From JBICHN01 sp043101845 (GTDB lineage Bacteria > Planctomycetota > Phycisphaerae > Phycisphaerales > UBA5793): a stretch of 64,000 nt of DNA. Each line of letters starts with the position of its first letter. Within the stretch, counting starts at the first letter, position 1. The translations under genes were made by a program, and so were the position numbers. This document shows, in pieces, positions 1 through 8,302 of this stretch. The stretch covers positions 186,001 to 250,000 of the forward strand of contig JBICHN010000002.1 of the NCBI GenBank assembly GCA_043101845.1. The letters run 5' to 3'. The notes under the pieces were generated by a model that was not told the origin of the DNA, did no database searches, and saw only the letters and a list, made by a program, of their open reading frames with translations.

Positions 1-626
1 AGATGATCGGCGATGACGGCGAACGGTTTGTGTCCGAAGATGGTTTCGTCGCGGTCCTGCGGACCGGAGCCCGTAATGAAGACGACCGCGGGGTGCGGGC
101 CCGGACCCTCGGGCGTCGCGAGCGTCGCGGCGAGTGTGATCCCGTCCGCTTCGTTCCGGTAGGTCACCTCTTCCGTCGAGTAGGGAAAGGGCGGCGCCGG
201 AGTCTGCGGCCGCTTCGGCCGGACCGCTTCAGCTTCCTCGGGGGTTACCCGCCGAAGCGTCGCCGGGAAGGACATGCCACCTTGGTCGAGTGTTCCCGAG
301 GCGGTCGCTCCGTCCTCATTTCGATCGAACGAGAACGCGGCGCCCGCCATTTCAATCAGGAACTCGATGCGGGCGTCGGTATATACCACATTCGCGAGCG
401 CGAGATCCATCGCGTTCTGCGCCGGGATATCGATCGTCGCCGTGATGGTTCCATCGTCCAGAGTGGTGAAGTCGACGAAGATCGCGAGCTTCGCCCCGGG
501 GAGTTCAATCTCACCAGTCCACTGCTCCGGTTCCGCCGCGGCGCCGGCGGTCCAGGCGATCGCGGCCGTGAACAGCAGGATCAATCCGCGTCCGAGCAGG
601 TGAATCCGCTTTGATGCTGCAATCAC
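1..626 (-). CDS. Secreted alpha/beta hydrolase (esterase/peptidase-like), 3' end beyond the window
   Basis: The GTG start at 626 follows GGAGGAG by a normal spacing. The 208 visible residues open with a signal peptide (hydrophobic residues about 9-25, then AGAAA). A beta-rich N-terminal domain follows, and then the start of an alpha/beta-hydrolase fold, with PAVVFITGSGPQDRDE near residue 180. This is the oxyanion-side strand and loop of the COG1073-like family. The catalytic Ser, Asp and His would lie off the window, so activity cannot be judged. The protein probably acts in the periplasm or outside the cell. It is divergent from a GntR regulator, and the 95-bp gap between them holds a palindrome, so the two may be co-regulated. 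The substrate is unknown. Confidence 0.8.
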   Translation of the reverse strand, partial: MIAASKRIHLLGRGLILLFTAAIAWTAGAAAEPEQWTGEIELPGAKLAIFVDFTTLDDGTITATIDIPAQNAMDLALANVVYTDARIEFLIEMAGAAFSFDRNEDGATASGTLDQGGMSFPATLRRVTPEEAEAVRPKRPQTPAPPFPYSTEEVTYRNEADGITLAATLATPEGPGPHPAVVFITGSGPQDRDETIFGHKPFAVIADH

Positions 627-657
627 GGCGTGACTCCTCCCAATTGAATACTTGCCA

Positions 658-686
658 GTATACAAACTGTGTACTACTTTGTATAC
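658..686. promoter_or_regulatory. Palindromic operator-like site in the hydrolase/GntR intergenic region
   Basis: GTATACAAA at 658-666 and TTTGTATAC at 678-686 form a perfect 9-bp inverted repeat with an 11-nt spacer. It lies 35 bp upstream of the GntR start, in an AT-rich patch of an otherwise GC-rich region. The position suggests autoregulation by the adjacent GntR protein and possible control of both divergent genes. This is inference; no binding data are available. Confidence 0.55.
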
Positions 687-721
687 AAGCTGTCGACCTT
701 CGTTGTGGAGATTCTCGTCGG

Positions 722-1105
722 ATGACCATGTTACAGATCGATCGCGACGCCGAAGAGCCCGTGTTCCGGCAGATCGCCGCTCAGATACGGGACGCGATCG
801 CTTCGGGTGAACTCCGTCCGGAGCGTCAACTCCCGACGGTGCGGACGCTCGCGAGCGATCTTGGGGTCAATCTCAACACGGTCGCCCGGGCGTATCGAGT
901 GCTTGAAGACGAAGGTTTCGTCGTCATACACGGGCGCTCTCGGGTGATCGTCGCGGCGCCCGCCTCGAGCGCTGAGGCGGGACGACGGGAATCGCTTGTT
1001 TCCGACTTGCGATCGACGCTCGCCCGTCTCCGACAGGCGGGGCTCCAGCCCTCGGAATTGCGACGCCTCGCGAACCGGGAGATTGACGCCTTACGGATCG
1101 AGTGA
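722..1105 (+). CDS. GntR family transcriptional regulator, YtrA subfamily
   Basis: This 127-residue protein has a GntR winged helix at about residues 14-78 (VFRQIAAQIRDAIASGELRP, then a recognition helix with NLNTVARAYRVLE). Its short C-terminal tail of about 45 residues cannot form the usual effector domain. That architecture defines the YtrA subfamily, whose members usually repress adjacent transporter or membrane-protein operons. The ATG at 722 was chosen over an upstream TTG because GGAG precedes it and the GntR domain starts right after it. The membrane protein downstream begins 21 bp after the stop, so the two are probably one operon. The palindrome at 658-686 is the likely operator. 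Confidence 0.88.
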   Translation: MTMLQIDRDAEEPVFRQIAAQIRDAIASGELRPERQLPTVRTLASDLGVNLNTVARAYRVLEDEGFVVIHGRSRVIVAAPASSAEAGRRESLVSDLRSTLARLRQAGLQPSELRRLANREIDALRIE

Positions 1106-1126
1106 CCGCTGGATCAGGAGATTGTG

Positions 1127-2239
1127 ATGACCGAAGAGGGTTTGTCGTTGCTGGTCGCCATTGGTCAGATCGCGCTGCTCGGCGGCCTCATGTTTCTCAT
1201 TCCGAGCGCGACTCGGCGGGGCCTGTTGTTCGGCGTGTATGTGGGGGAGGATCGTTCAGACGCCGTCGAGGCGCGAGCGCTCGTGCGTCGATGGCGCATC
1301 TGGATGAGCGGAGTCGTCTTCGCCGCCGCCGCGATCGCCGTTCTGGCCGAGTTCATCCTTCCGGAAGGATGGTCGCTGGGGCTTTCGGTGATCGGGCTCG
1401 TACTCGGGTTCTTCGGCTCCTATCTAGCCGCGCACTTTCGGGCGCGCGATTTCGCGGCGCCGAACCCGGGGCGGGTGTCGACCGCCTCGCTCGAGCCGGA
1501 GTCAGGAGACCAGTCGATTCTTCCCGTGGCGACACTCGTCATCGGAGGCGCGCTCGCCGCGTGCTCCGCGTCGTATCTCGCGCAGAATTACGATGCCCTG
1601 CCGGAACAGATCCCGATCCATTTCGACCTCAGTGGAACGCCTGACCGCTGGGCGGGGAAGTCAATCTGGTCGGTCGGCTTCCTCCCGTTCATGGCGTTCT
1701 TCTTGGCGGCTTTGATGTCGGGTGTGACCTGGATGGTGGCGCACGCGAAGCGCGTTTCTCGTCAGGAAATGACCGGAGTCAGCGTCGCCGCGCAGGATCG
1801 GTTCCGGCGATGGATGACCTGGATGACGGCGCTTATCGGCGTCTTCACGAGTGGCATGTTCGCGGTCGGCGCCGTCTCGACCGTCCGCGTAGCGACCGGC
1901 GCATCGGAGCGCCTCAGTCTGCTGTTCATGCTCCTTGGCGCCGGGCTCGTCATCCTGCCGATCGCGCTGGTCGCCTTCGCCGCGTTGCGCATCGGCCAGG
2001 GGGGAGGGCGTCTCGAAGCCGCGGCGAGCGAGGCGCCGCTCGACGCGGCGCTCGCGGACAATTCGAAATGGCGACTCGGATTGATCTACCTCAACCCGGA
2101 CGACCCGGCGATGTTCATCGAGCACCGTTTCGGAATCGGCTACACGATCAACTTCGGAAACTGGAAGGCGGTGGCGCTGCTTCTCGGTTTCGTCGGCTTC
2201 TCGGTCGGCGTTTCGCTCCTCGCGGCGCTCCTGACTTGA
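1127..2239 (+). CDS. DUF1648/DUF5808-type polytopic membrane protein
   Basis: This 370-residue inner-membrane protein has about seven to eight hydrophobic segments. Residues about 155-180 carry PEQIPIHFDLSGTPDRWAGK, the hallmark of DUF1648 (the SdpI-like N-terminal domain). The C-terminal part has WRLGLIYLNPDDPAMFIEHR and a GIGYTINFGN motif, as in DUF5808. The preferred start is the ATG at 1127, six bases after CAGGAG; a GTG sits one codon upstream. Pairing with a YtrA-type GntR gene is common for this family and suggests a role in envelope stress or peptide immunity, by analogy with SdpI. The exact function is not known. Confidence 0.8.
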   Translation: MTEEGLSLLVAIGQIALLGGLMFLIPSATRRGLLFGVYVGEDRSDAVEARALVRRWRIWMSGVVFAAAAIAVLAEFILPEGWSLGLSVIGLVLGFFGSYLAAHFRARDFAAPNPGRVSTASLEPESGDQSILPVATLVIGGALAACSASYLAQNYDALPEQIPIHFDLSGTPDRWAGKSIWSVGFLPFMAFFLAALMSGVTWMVAHAKRVSRQEMTGVSVAAQDRFRRWMTWMTALIGVFTSGMFAVGAVSTVRVATGASERLSLLFMLLGAGLVILPIALVAFAALRIGQGGGRLEAAASEAPLDAALADNSKWRLGLIYLNPDDPAMFIEHRFGIGYTINFGNWKAVALLLGFVGFSVGVSLLAALLT

Positions 2240-2268
2240 ATCGCCGCGACCCGTCGTAGAATCGAGCC

Positions 2269-2922
2269 ATGGCCGGGCAGCGCGATATCCATGACCATTA
2301 CTTCCGTGAGGCGAAACGCGCCGGGTATGTGGCGCGATCGGCGTACAAGCTCAAGGAAATCCAGGAGCGCCGTCGGGTCATCCCCCGCGGCGCCCGGGTG
2401 CTCGACCTTGGCGCGGCGCCCGGCGCCTGGCTCCAGGTCGCGTGTCAGGCCATCGGTCCGCGCCGATCGGGCGGCTTCGTCGTCGGTGTCGATGTCAAAC
2501 CGGCGTCAGTCCCCCAGAAGTTCTGTGACGATCGGGTCCGGTTCGTCGAGGCCGACGCTTTCGACCTGACCCCGGAATCTCTTGCACAGCAGCTGGGCGT
2601 CGAACGGATCGAGTTCGATGTCGTGCTGTCGGACATGATGGGATCGACGAGCGGCCATCAGGCGACGGACCATTTCCAATCGATTCACCTTGCCCGCCGC
2701 GCGCTTGAAGTTTGCGAATCAATGCTTCGACGCGGCGGGGTGTTCGTGGTCAAAGTGTTCGAGGGCGAGCTGTACCCGGAGTTCCTCGGAGAAACACGCG
2801 CACGCTTCAAGTCGGTCAAGGGATTCAAGCCGAAGGCGTCACGCAACGAATCCACCGAGATGTATGTCATCGCGACCGGATACCTCGGCCCCGACGCGCA
2901 GCGAAACGGAGTCGACCCATGA
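2269..2922 (+). CDS. rlmE: 23S rRNA 2'-O-methyltransferase RlmE (FtsJ/RrmJ)
   Basis: This is a 217-residue SAM-dependent methyltransferase of the RrmJ fold, which methylates the 2'-OH of U2552 in the A loop of 23S rRNA late in 50S assembly. The SAM-binding motif VLDLGAAPGAW is at residues 44-54. The catalytic K-D-K-E tetrad is visible as K27 (SAYKL), D122 (LSDMMG), K162 (VVKVF) and E197 (STEMY). Length is normal for the family. The stop overlaps the start of the following DUF1992 gene by ATGA. Confidence 0.95.
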   Translation: MAGQRDIHDHYFREAKRAGYVARSAYKLKEIQERRRVIPRGARVLDLGAAPGAWLQVACQAIGPRRSGGFVVGVDVKPASVPQKFCDDRVRFVEADAFDLTPESLAQQLGVERIEFDVVLSDMMGSTSGHQATDHFQSIHLARRALEVCESMLRRGGVFVVKVFEGELYPEFLGETRARFKSVKGFKPKASRNESTEMYVIATGYLGPDAQRNGVDP

Positions 2923-3122
2923 GCGCCTGGCTCCTGACCGAGCGCGCAATCCATCGCGTCGCCGACGAGCGCATCGAGGCGGCGATGGAACGCGGCGAAT
3001 TCGATCGTCTGGTCGGACGCGGGCGCCCGATCGAGGATCTCGATCGCCCGTACGACCCGAACTGGTGGCTGCGAACCTGGATGAAGCGCGAGGCGATTCG
3101 GGCGCCTGACGCGATCGAGTAA
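2919..3122 (+). CDS. DUF1992 small protein (DnaJC28-like conserved domain)
   Basis: This 67-residue protein starts at the ATG at 2919, which overlaps the rlmE stop. It carries the DUF1992 signature: IEAAMERGEFDRLVGRGRPI, then PYDPNWWLRTWMKRE. The family also occurs as a domain of the human protein DNAJC28; its molecular role is unknown. Bacterial members are usually 100-150 residues, so this copy is short but ends naturally. ATGA coupling makes it part of the rlmE transcript. Confidence 0.85.
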   Translation: MSAWLLTERAIHRVADERIEAAMERGEFDRLVGRGRPIEDLDRPYDPNWWLRTWMKREAIRAPDAIE

Positions 3123-3214
3123 CCGGAATCGGACAGCCTTCCGCGGCCCACGCATCCGTTCGGTTCCGGGCGGCGGGGCGATTGACACCCGATCGAGGGA
3201 GATGAGAACTACTC

Positions 3215-4255
3215 ATGGTGACTCGGAATAAAGGATCATCGGCCTCGACACGAGAAGTCGATGGCGGATCGACCGAAATCGAAGCCGTCGCGCGTCAGGT
3301 GCGCGAGCACACCGCATCCATCACGAAGCTGCTCAATGCGGTCGATCAGGTGGTCATCGGTCAGCGCTATATGGTCGAAGGGCTCATCATCGGGCTTCTC
3401 ACGAACGGGCATGTTCTGCTGGAGGGTGTGCCGGGGCTGGCGAAGACGCTTACCGTAAGCACGCTCGCCCGCGCCATTCACGCGAAGTTCCAACGGCTCC
3501 AGTTCACCCCCGATCTTCTCCCGGCCGACCTCGTCGGCACGCTCATCTACAACCCGCGAGACGGTGAGTTCACGCCTCGCAAGGGTCCGATCTTCGCCCA
3601 TCTCGTCCTCGCCGACGAGATCAACCGGGCGCCGGCGAAAGTGCAGAGCGCCCTGCTCGAAGCGATGCAGGAGCGTCAGGTCACGATCGGCGACGAGACC
3701 TATCCGCTTGACGACCCGTTTCTCGTGCTCGCGACCCAGAATCCGATCGAGCAGGAGGGAACCTATCCGCTCCCGGAAGCGCAGGTGGACCGGTTCATGC
3801 TGAAGTTGCGCATTTCGTATCCGTCGAAGGCGGAAGAGCGACGGGTGCTCGATCGAATGGCTTCGACGCGACCGAAGACGGAGATCGAGCCGGTGATCTC
3901 GCTCGATGAGATTCGCGGGGCGCGGGAAGTCATCGACCGGATCTACATTGACGACAAGGTCCGCGACTACATTGTCGATCTCGTGCACGCGACACGGCAG
4001 CCGATGTCGTACACGATCGACATTGAACGCCTCATCGACTTCGGCGCGTCGCCCCGGGCCACGATTGCCTTGACGCTCGCGTCGAAGGCGCGCGCCTTCC
4101 TCGAAGGTCGAGCCTTTGTTACGCCCCAGGATGTGAAGACCGTCGGGCCGGATGTGCTTCGCCATCGCGTCATTGCGTCGTACGAAGCGGAGGCCGAAGG
4201 CATGACGACCGACGACATTGTTCGCTCGATCCTCGATCAGGTTCCCGTGCCCTGA
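3215..4255 (+). CDS. moxR: MoxR-type AAA+ ATPase, first gene of the Bat operon
   Basis: This 346-residue AAA_3 ATPase has Walker A GVPGLAKT at residues 71-78, Walker B LVLADE at about 130-135, and a sensor-1 region with LATQNPIEQEGTYPLPEAQ. The C-terminal lid domain spans about residues 260-345. MoxR proteins act as chaperone-like ATPases on VWA-domain partners, which here are the DUF58, BatA and BatB proteins encoded downstream. GAGGGAGATGAG lies upstream of the ATG. The gene is followed after 24 bp by the DUF58 gene and leads an operon that runs to 12243. Confidence 0.95.
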   Translation: MVTRNKGSSASTREVDGGSTEIEAVARQVREHTASITKLLNAVDQVVIGQRYMVEGLIIGLLTNGHVLLEGVPGLAKTLTVSTLARAIHAKFQRLQFTPDLLPADLVGTLIYNPRDGEFTPRKGPIFAHLVLADEINRAPAKVQSALLEAMQERQVTIGDETYPLDDPFLVLATQNPIEQEGTYPLPEAQVDRFMLKLRISYPSKAEERRVLDRMASTRPKTEIEPVISLDEIRGAREVIDRIYIDDKVRDYIVDLVHATRQPMSYTIDIERLIDFGASPRATIALTLASKARAFLEGRAFVTPQDVKTVGPDVLRHRVIASYEAEAEGMTTDDIVRSILDQVPVP

Positions 4256-4279
4256 GCTTCTCGAAGGTGAAACTGAAGG

Positions 4280-5203
4280 ATGTTGACCGAAGAGCTCATG
4301 CGGCAGGTGCGTCGATTGCAGATCGCGACTCGTCGCGCGGTGAACGAAGACTTCGCGGGCGAGTACTCGTCAGCGTTCAAGGGCCGGGGAATGGAGTTCG
4401 CCGAGGTTCGCGAATACCAGCCCGGGGATGATGTCCGCGCGATCGATTGGAATGTGACCGCCCGAACCGGGGCTCCGTTCGTCAAGCAGTTCGTCGAAGA
4501 GCGCGAACTCACGGTCATCTTCGCCGTCGATCTCAGCGCTTCCGGCCGATTCGGGTCCGTCGACCGGGTCAAGAACCGTACTGCGGCCGAGTTGTGCGCC
4601 GTCCTCGCCTTCGCGGCGACGAGAAACAACGACAAGACGGGACTCCTGATCTTCACGGACGATATTGAACTGTTCATTCCGCCCAAGAAGGGCTCGCGGC
4701 ATGTGCTCCGCCTCATTCGCGAACTCCTCGACTTTGAGCCCGCGCGACTGGGAACGAACCCCGTCACGGCGATGGAGTATCTGGCGCAAGTCCTTCGGCG
4801 TCGCGCCGTCATCTTCTTCGTGTCCGACTTCATGTACGGCGACTCCATTGCGTCGCGGTCGCGGATGATGGTCGAAGATCATGATGACGCGTTTCTGACG
4901 GCGCTTCGGCTGCTCAATCGGCGGCACGATGTCATCGCCTTACGGGTGCTCGATCCGCGCGAACGGGTTCTCCCTCGGTCAGGACTTCTCGAAGTCGAGG
5001 ACGCCGAATCGGGCGAGCGCCGACTGATCGACACCGGCTCACGCCGGGCGCGGCGCGCCTTCGAGCTTCGCGCCGCCGCGGATGATCTCGCGCTGGCGGA
5101 TCGTCTGCGGCGGGCTGGAGTGGACGAAGTCGAAGTCGTCACCGGAGAGTCGTATCTGCCGGCCCTGATGAATCTCTTTCGACGACGGGAGCGTCGACGG
5201 TGA
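4280..5203 (+). CDS. DUF58 domain protein (VWA-like)
   Basis: This 307-residue protein has the DUF58 signature EVREYQPGDDVRAIDWNVTA at about residues 42-61, followed by a VWA-like fold (VIFAVDLSAS near residue 85). Its MIDAS-like motif is incomplete (DLSAS). The family is the standard partner of MoxR ATPases and is membrane-associated in many bacteria, but no clear membrane segment is visible here. The start follows GAAGG. The stop overlaps the GTG start of the next gene by GTGA, showing translational coupling. Confidence 0.92.
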   Translation: MLTEELMRQVRRLQIATRRAVNEDFAGEYSSAFKGRGMEFAEVREYQPGDDVRAIDWNVTARTGAPFVKQFVEERELTVIFAVDLSASGRFGSVDRVKNRTAAELCAVLAFAATRNNDKTGLLIFTDDIELFIPPKKGSRHVLRLIRELLDFEPARLGTNPVTAMEYLAQVLRRRAVIFFVSDFMYGDSIASRSRMMVEDHDDAFLTALRLLNRRHDVIALRVLDPRERVLPRSGLLEVEDAESGERRLIDTGSRRARRAFELRAAADDLALADRLRRAGVDEVEVVTGESYLPALMNLFRRRERRR

Positions 5204-6225
5204 TCGGGGGGACGACGCGACGACGAGGCATGACGGCGTTCACCCTCCTCTTGGCGATGCTGTTCATCGGAGCCTGCGAGGAGAGGTCCGAATCGACGGC
5301 GCATCTCGCGTCAGACGGATACGAGCGATCATGGTCATCGGATGGAGCGCGGGCGACGCTGACGCTTGATCGCACGGAACTCACCGTGGCCGAATCGCTG
5401 CGGCTGACCATCCGAGTCGATGCCCCGGTGGACGCTGAAATCGAAGTTGAGGGTGTCACCGATGCCGTCCCGCGCGACTGGCGCGTTCAGACACCGTCGG
5501 CGGAGAGCCGAGACATACCCGCCGGGGCGCCGCGTATCTTCGAGTTTCAACTCGAGCCGTTCCTTCCCGGTGAATATCGAATCGAGCCGATTCAGATTGC
5601 CATCCGGAGCACTCGAGGCGGAGACACGAGAGCCGAATATGAAACCGAGCCGATCACCATTACGGTTCGATCCGTCATTCCGGAAGGAGTCGACGATACG
5701 GAGCCGGCGGCGATTCGAGGCGTCATCGAGCCGCATCGAATCGACTGGACTCCCTGGCTCTGGGCGATCCTCCTCTTTGGCGTAGTTCTGATGGCGTTCG
5801 CGATCTGGCGGATGCTGAACTCCGGTCGCGTCCGCCGATCGGACGGGGTCCGCCCGCTGCCCGCGCATCTCGTTGCGCTGCGAGAACTCGACGCCTTGAT
5901 CGGCGAAGGCTTGATCGAGCGTGGAGACTTCAAGCGCTACTACGCGCGATTGACCGCCATCGTCCGCCGTTACATCGAACAACGATTCGGGCTTCGTGCG
6001 CCGGAGCGAACGACCGAAGAATTCCTGCACGAAGCTCGCGAAGCCGGACTCTTTCGCGGGGTGGAACTCGAGCAGTTCGAGCAGTTCCTGTTTGCGGCGG
6101 ACCTTGTCAAGTTCGCGAAACACGAGCCGACAAGGCGCCAGGCGGACGAGGCCGCCGGCACGGCCCGAAGATTCATCGAGCAGTCGGCGCCCCGCGTCGA
6201 TGACTCGGGGAGTTCGTTCGCGTGA
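5200..6225 (+). CDS. DUF4381-like membrane-anchored lipoprotein of the Bat operon
   Basis: This 341-residue protein has a lipoprotein-type signal ending FIGAC at about residues 21-26. A periplasmic beta domain covers about residues 45-165 (ATLTLDRTELTVAESLRLTI). One transmembrane helix at about 185-205 (WLWAILLFGVVLMAFAIWRM) precedes a helical cytoplasmic tail. The tail motif FKRYYARLTAIVRRYIEQRF is typical of the DUF4381-like component found between DUF58 and BatA genes. The GTG start overlaps the DUF58 stop, and its own stop overlaps the next GTG. It probably assembles with BatA, BatB and BatD at the inner membrane. Confidence 0.82.
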   Translation: MIGGTTRRRGMTAFTLLLAMLFIGACEERSESTAHLASDGYERSWSSDGARATLTLDRTELTVAESLRLTIRVDAPVDAEIEVEGVTDAVPRDWRVQTPSAESRDIPAGAPRIFEFQLEPFLPGEYRIEPIQIAIRSTRGGDTRAEYETEPITITVRSVIPEGVDDTEPAAIRGVIEPHRIDWTPWLWAILLFGVVLMAFAIWRMLNSGRVRRSDGVRPLPAHLVALRELDALIGEGLIERGDFKRYYARLTAIVRRYIEQRFGLRAPERTTEEFLHEAREAGLFRGVELEQFEQFLFAADLVKFAKHEPTRRQADEAAGTARRFIEQSAPRVDDSGSSFA

Positions 6226-7298
6226 TCGTCGAGAGCCTTCAATTCGCGTTTCCCGAGGCGCTCGCGTTGCTGGTGCTGGCGCCGCTCATCGCGTGGTGGT
6301 CCTATCGACCGTCGCGTCGCGTGGTCGCTCGATATTCGTCGCTCGATCGCATCGGCGACACGCTCACGACCTGGCGCGTACACGCCTATGGACTGCTTCC
6401 AATTCTGCGGGCGCTCGCCCTCATCGTGTTCGTGGTGGCGCTCGCCCGGCCGCAGCGCGGCGTCGGCGAAGTGCGGACCATGGCTGACGGCGTCGCGATC
6501 GAACTCGTCGTTGATCGATCGTGGAGTATGAGCTATCCGATGAGCGACGAGGACCGGACGAGTCGTATCGAAGTCGTCAAGCGGATCTGTCGTGAATTCG
6601 TCGCGGGAAACGGGGCCGATCTCGATGGTCGACCGCAGGATCTCATCGGCGTCGTGGTATTCGGCCGCTTCGCTGACACCGTCTGTCCGCTCGTGCGAAT
6701 TCACGACACGCTGCTCGACCTCATCGACGCGGTCACGCTCGTGGGGCCGCAGTCGTCCGAATCCGGGACGGCTATCGGCGAAGGCCTCGCGCTCGCGGCG
6801 GCGCGCCTGCAGGACGCGGAGAATGAGATACGACGCCGAAACGAGGGAGACCTCGACCCGGAGTTCGAGATCAAGAGCAAGATCATCGTGCTCATGACGG
6901 ACGGAGACGAGAATGTCCGCACGATTCCGGCGGTGAACGCCGCCCGACTCTGCGAGGAGTGGGGAATCAAGATCTACGCGATCGGAATCGGTGGCGGCGG
7001 GGGATATGTCACCGTGAACACACCGCTCGGGGAACGCCGCATCCCGGTGTCGACCTCGTACGACGAAACACTCCTGCGACGCATCGCCGAATCGACCGGC
7101 GGCGTCTTTCGAGCGGCGGAGAGCGCCGAGGCGCTTCGCGACATCTACGAGGAGATCGACGCGCTCGAGCGAACGACGATTGAGTCACGGGAATACACGA
7201 ACTACCACGAAGCGTTTCAGTCCTGGGTGATCGCCGGCGCGGCCTTTCTTCTGTTCGAACTGATTCTGGCGACGACGGTGTTGCGGAGGGCGCCATGA
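6222..7298 (+). CDS. batA: BatA-like VWA domain membrane protein
   Basis: This 358-residue protein has an N-terminal Aerotolerance (BatA) segment with two membrane helices (about residues 10-27 and 58-75). A VWA domain follows whose MIDAS motif is D98-R-S100-W-S102; the downstream Thr/Asp positions also look intact (GTAIGEG, MTDGDEN). A C-terminal membrane helix lies near residue 335. The family presents a metal-binding VWA domain to the periplasm with helices at both ends. GTGA overlaps link it to both neighbours. The gene symbol follows Bat-operon usage; BatA and BatB are hard to separate except by order. Confidence 0.9.
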   Translation: MIVESLQFAFPEALALLVLAPLIAWWSYRPSRRVVARYSSLDRIGDTLTTWRVHAYGLLPILRALALIVFVVALARPQRGVGEVRTMADGVAIELVVDRSWSMSYPMSDEDRTSRIEVVKRICREFVAGNGADLDGRPQDLIGVVVFGRFADTVCPLVRIHDTLLDLIDAVTLVGPQSSESGTAIGEGLALAAARLQDAENEIRRRNEGDLDPEFEIKSKIIVLMTDGDENVRTIPAVNAARLCEEWGIKIYAIGIGGGGGYVTVNTPLGERRIPVSTSYDETLLRRIAESTGGVFRAAESAEALRDIYEEIDALERTTIESREYTNYHEAFQSWVIAGAAFLLFELILATTVLRRAP

Positions 7299-8302
7299 TG
7301 CGGTTCTCCGATCCAGTCTGGCTGCATGCGCTGTGGACGGTTCCCGTGGTCCTGGCGATCCTGTTCCACTCGATCGGTGTGCGTCGACGCAACCTTCGTC
7401 GGTTCGTCGGGTCCGATCTCGAATCGGAGATGGCGCCGCGCTGGAGCGCGGCGCGACTCGTGACCAAGTCGCTACTCATTGGCGCTGCGTTGACGCTCAT
7501 CGTCCTTTCGCTGGCGAGACCGCAATGGGGCGTCCGCGAAGAGGAGATTGAGACCTACGGACGAGATGTCTGCTTCGTCATCGATGTGTCCCGAAGCATG
7601 CTCGCTGATGACCTGGCCCCGAGTCGCCTCGAACGGACGAAGATCTGGATCACGGATACGCTCAGCATCCTGCGGGGCGATCGCGTGGGGCTCATCGCCT
7701 TCGCCGGCGCCCCGGTCGTGAAATGTCCGCTTACGCACGACTACGCGTTCTTCCGACTCGCTCTGGAGGAACTCAGTCCGGAGAGCGTCTCGCGGGGCGG
7801 CACGCTCATCGGCGATGCGATTCGAACGGCGGTTGACGAAGTCTTCGCCGGCGACGAGGCTCGCCATCAGGACATCATCCTCATAACGGATGGTGAAGAT
7901 CACGAAAGCTTTCCGGTGGAGGCCGCGGCCGCCGCGGGCGCCGCCGGGATTCGCATCATCGCGATCGGTCTGGGCGACGCCGAGGACGGCACGCCGATCT
8001 ACCTGGTCGACCCGGAGACGGGCGAACGATCGCCCCTGCGGCATGAAGGTGAGATCGTGCGCAGTCGGCTTGATTCAGACACACTCCTGGGAATGGCGCA
8101 AGCATCGGATGACGGGGTGTACCTCGAAGTCTCCACTGGGACGATCGAGCTTGATAGGGTCTATGAGGAACTCATTCGGCGCGCGGAGCAGTCCGCCATG
8201 GACGCGCGGTCGACCACGATGCACGAGGATCGATACCAATTCATCCTTGCCGCCGCACTGATTCTGCTTGTGATTGAAGGACTCCTTCGTGAAGAGCGCT
8301 GA
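7295..8302 (+). CDS. batB: BatB-like VWA domain membrane protein
   Basis: This 335-residue paralogue of the preceding protein has N-terminal helices at about residues 8-27 and 58-75. Its VWA MIDAS motif is D97-V-S99-R-S101, followed by GGTLIGDAIRTAV and ILITDGEDHE. A C-terminal helix lies near residue 320. The ATG overlaps the batA stop. BatA and BatB are thought to form a membrane complex with the TPR proteins encoded downstream. The last codons overlap the start of batC by 14 nt. Confidence 0.9.
   Translation: MMRFSDPVWLHALWTVPVVLAILFHSIGVRRRNLRRFVGSDLESEMAPRWSAARLVTKSLLIGAALTLIVLSLARPQWGVREEEIETYGRDVCFVIDVSRSMLADDLAPSRLERTKIWITDTLSILRGDRVGLIAFAGAPVVKCPLTHDYAFFRLALEELSPESVSRGGTLIGDAIRTAVDEVFAGDEARHQDIILITDGEDHESFPVEAAAAAGAAGIRIIAIGLGDAEDGTPIYLVDPETGERSPLRHEGEIVRSRLDSDTLLGMAQASDDGVYLEVSTGTIELDRVYEELIRRAEQSAMDARSTTMHEDRYQFILAAALILLVIEGLLREER

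Noticed and set aside
3..614. Plus-strand open frames (3-614, 274-603) at the left edge
   Set aside because: The minus strand here encodes a signal peptide and an alpha/beta-hydrolase pattern with a good ribosome site; the plus frames are Arg-rich shadows.
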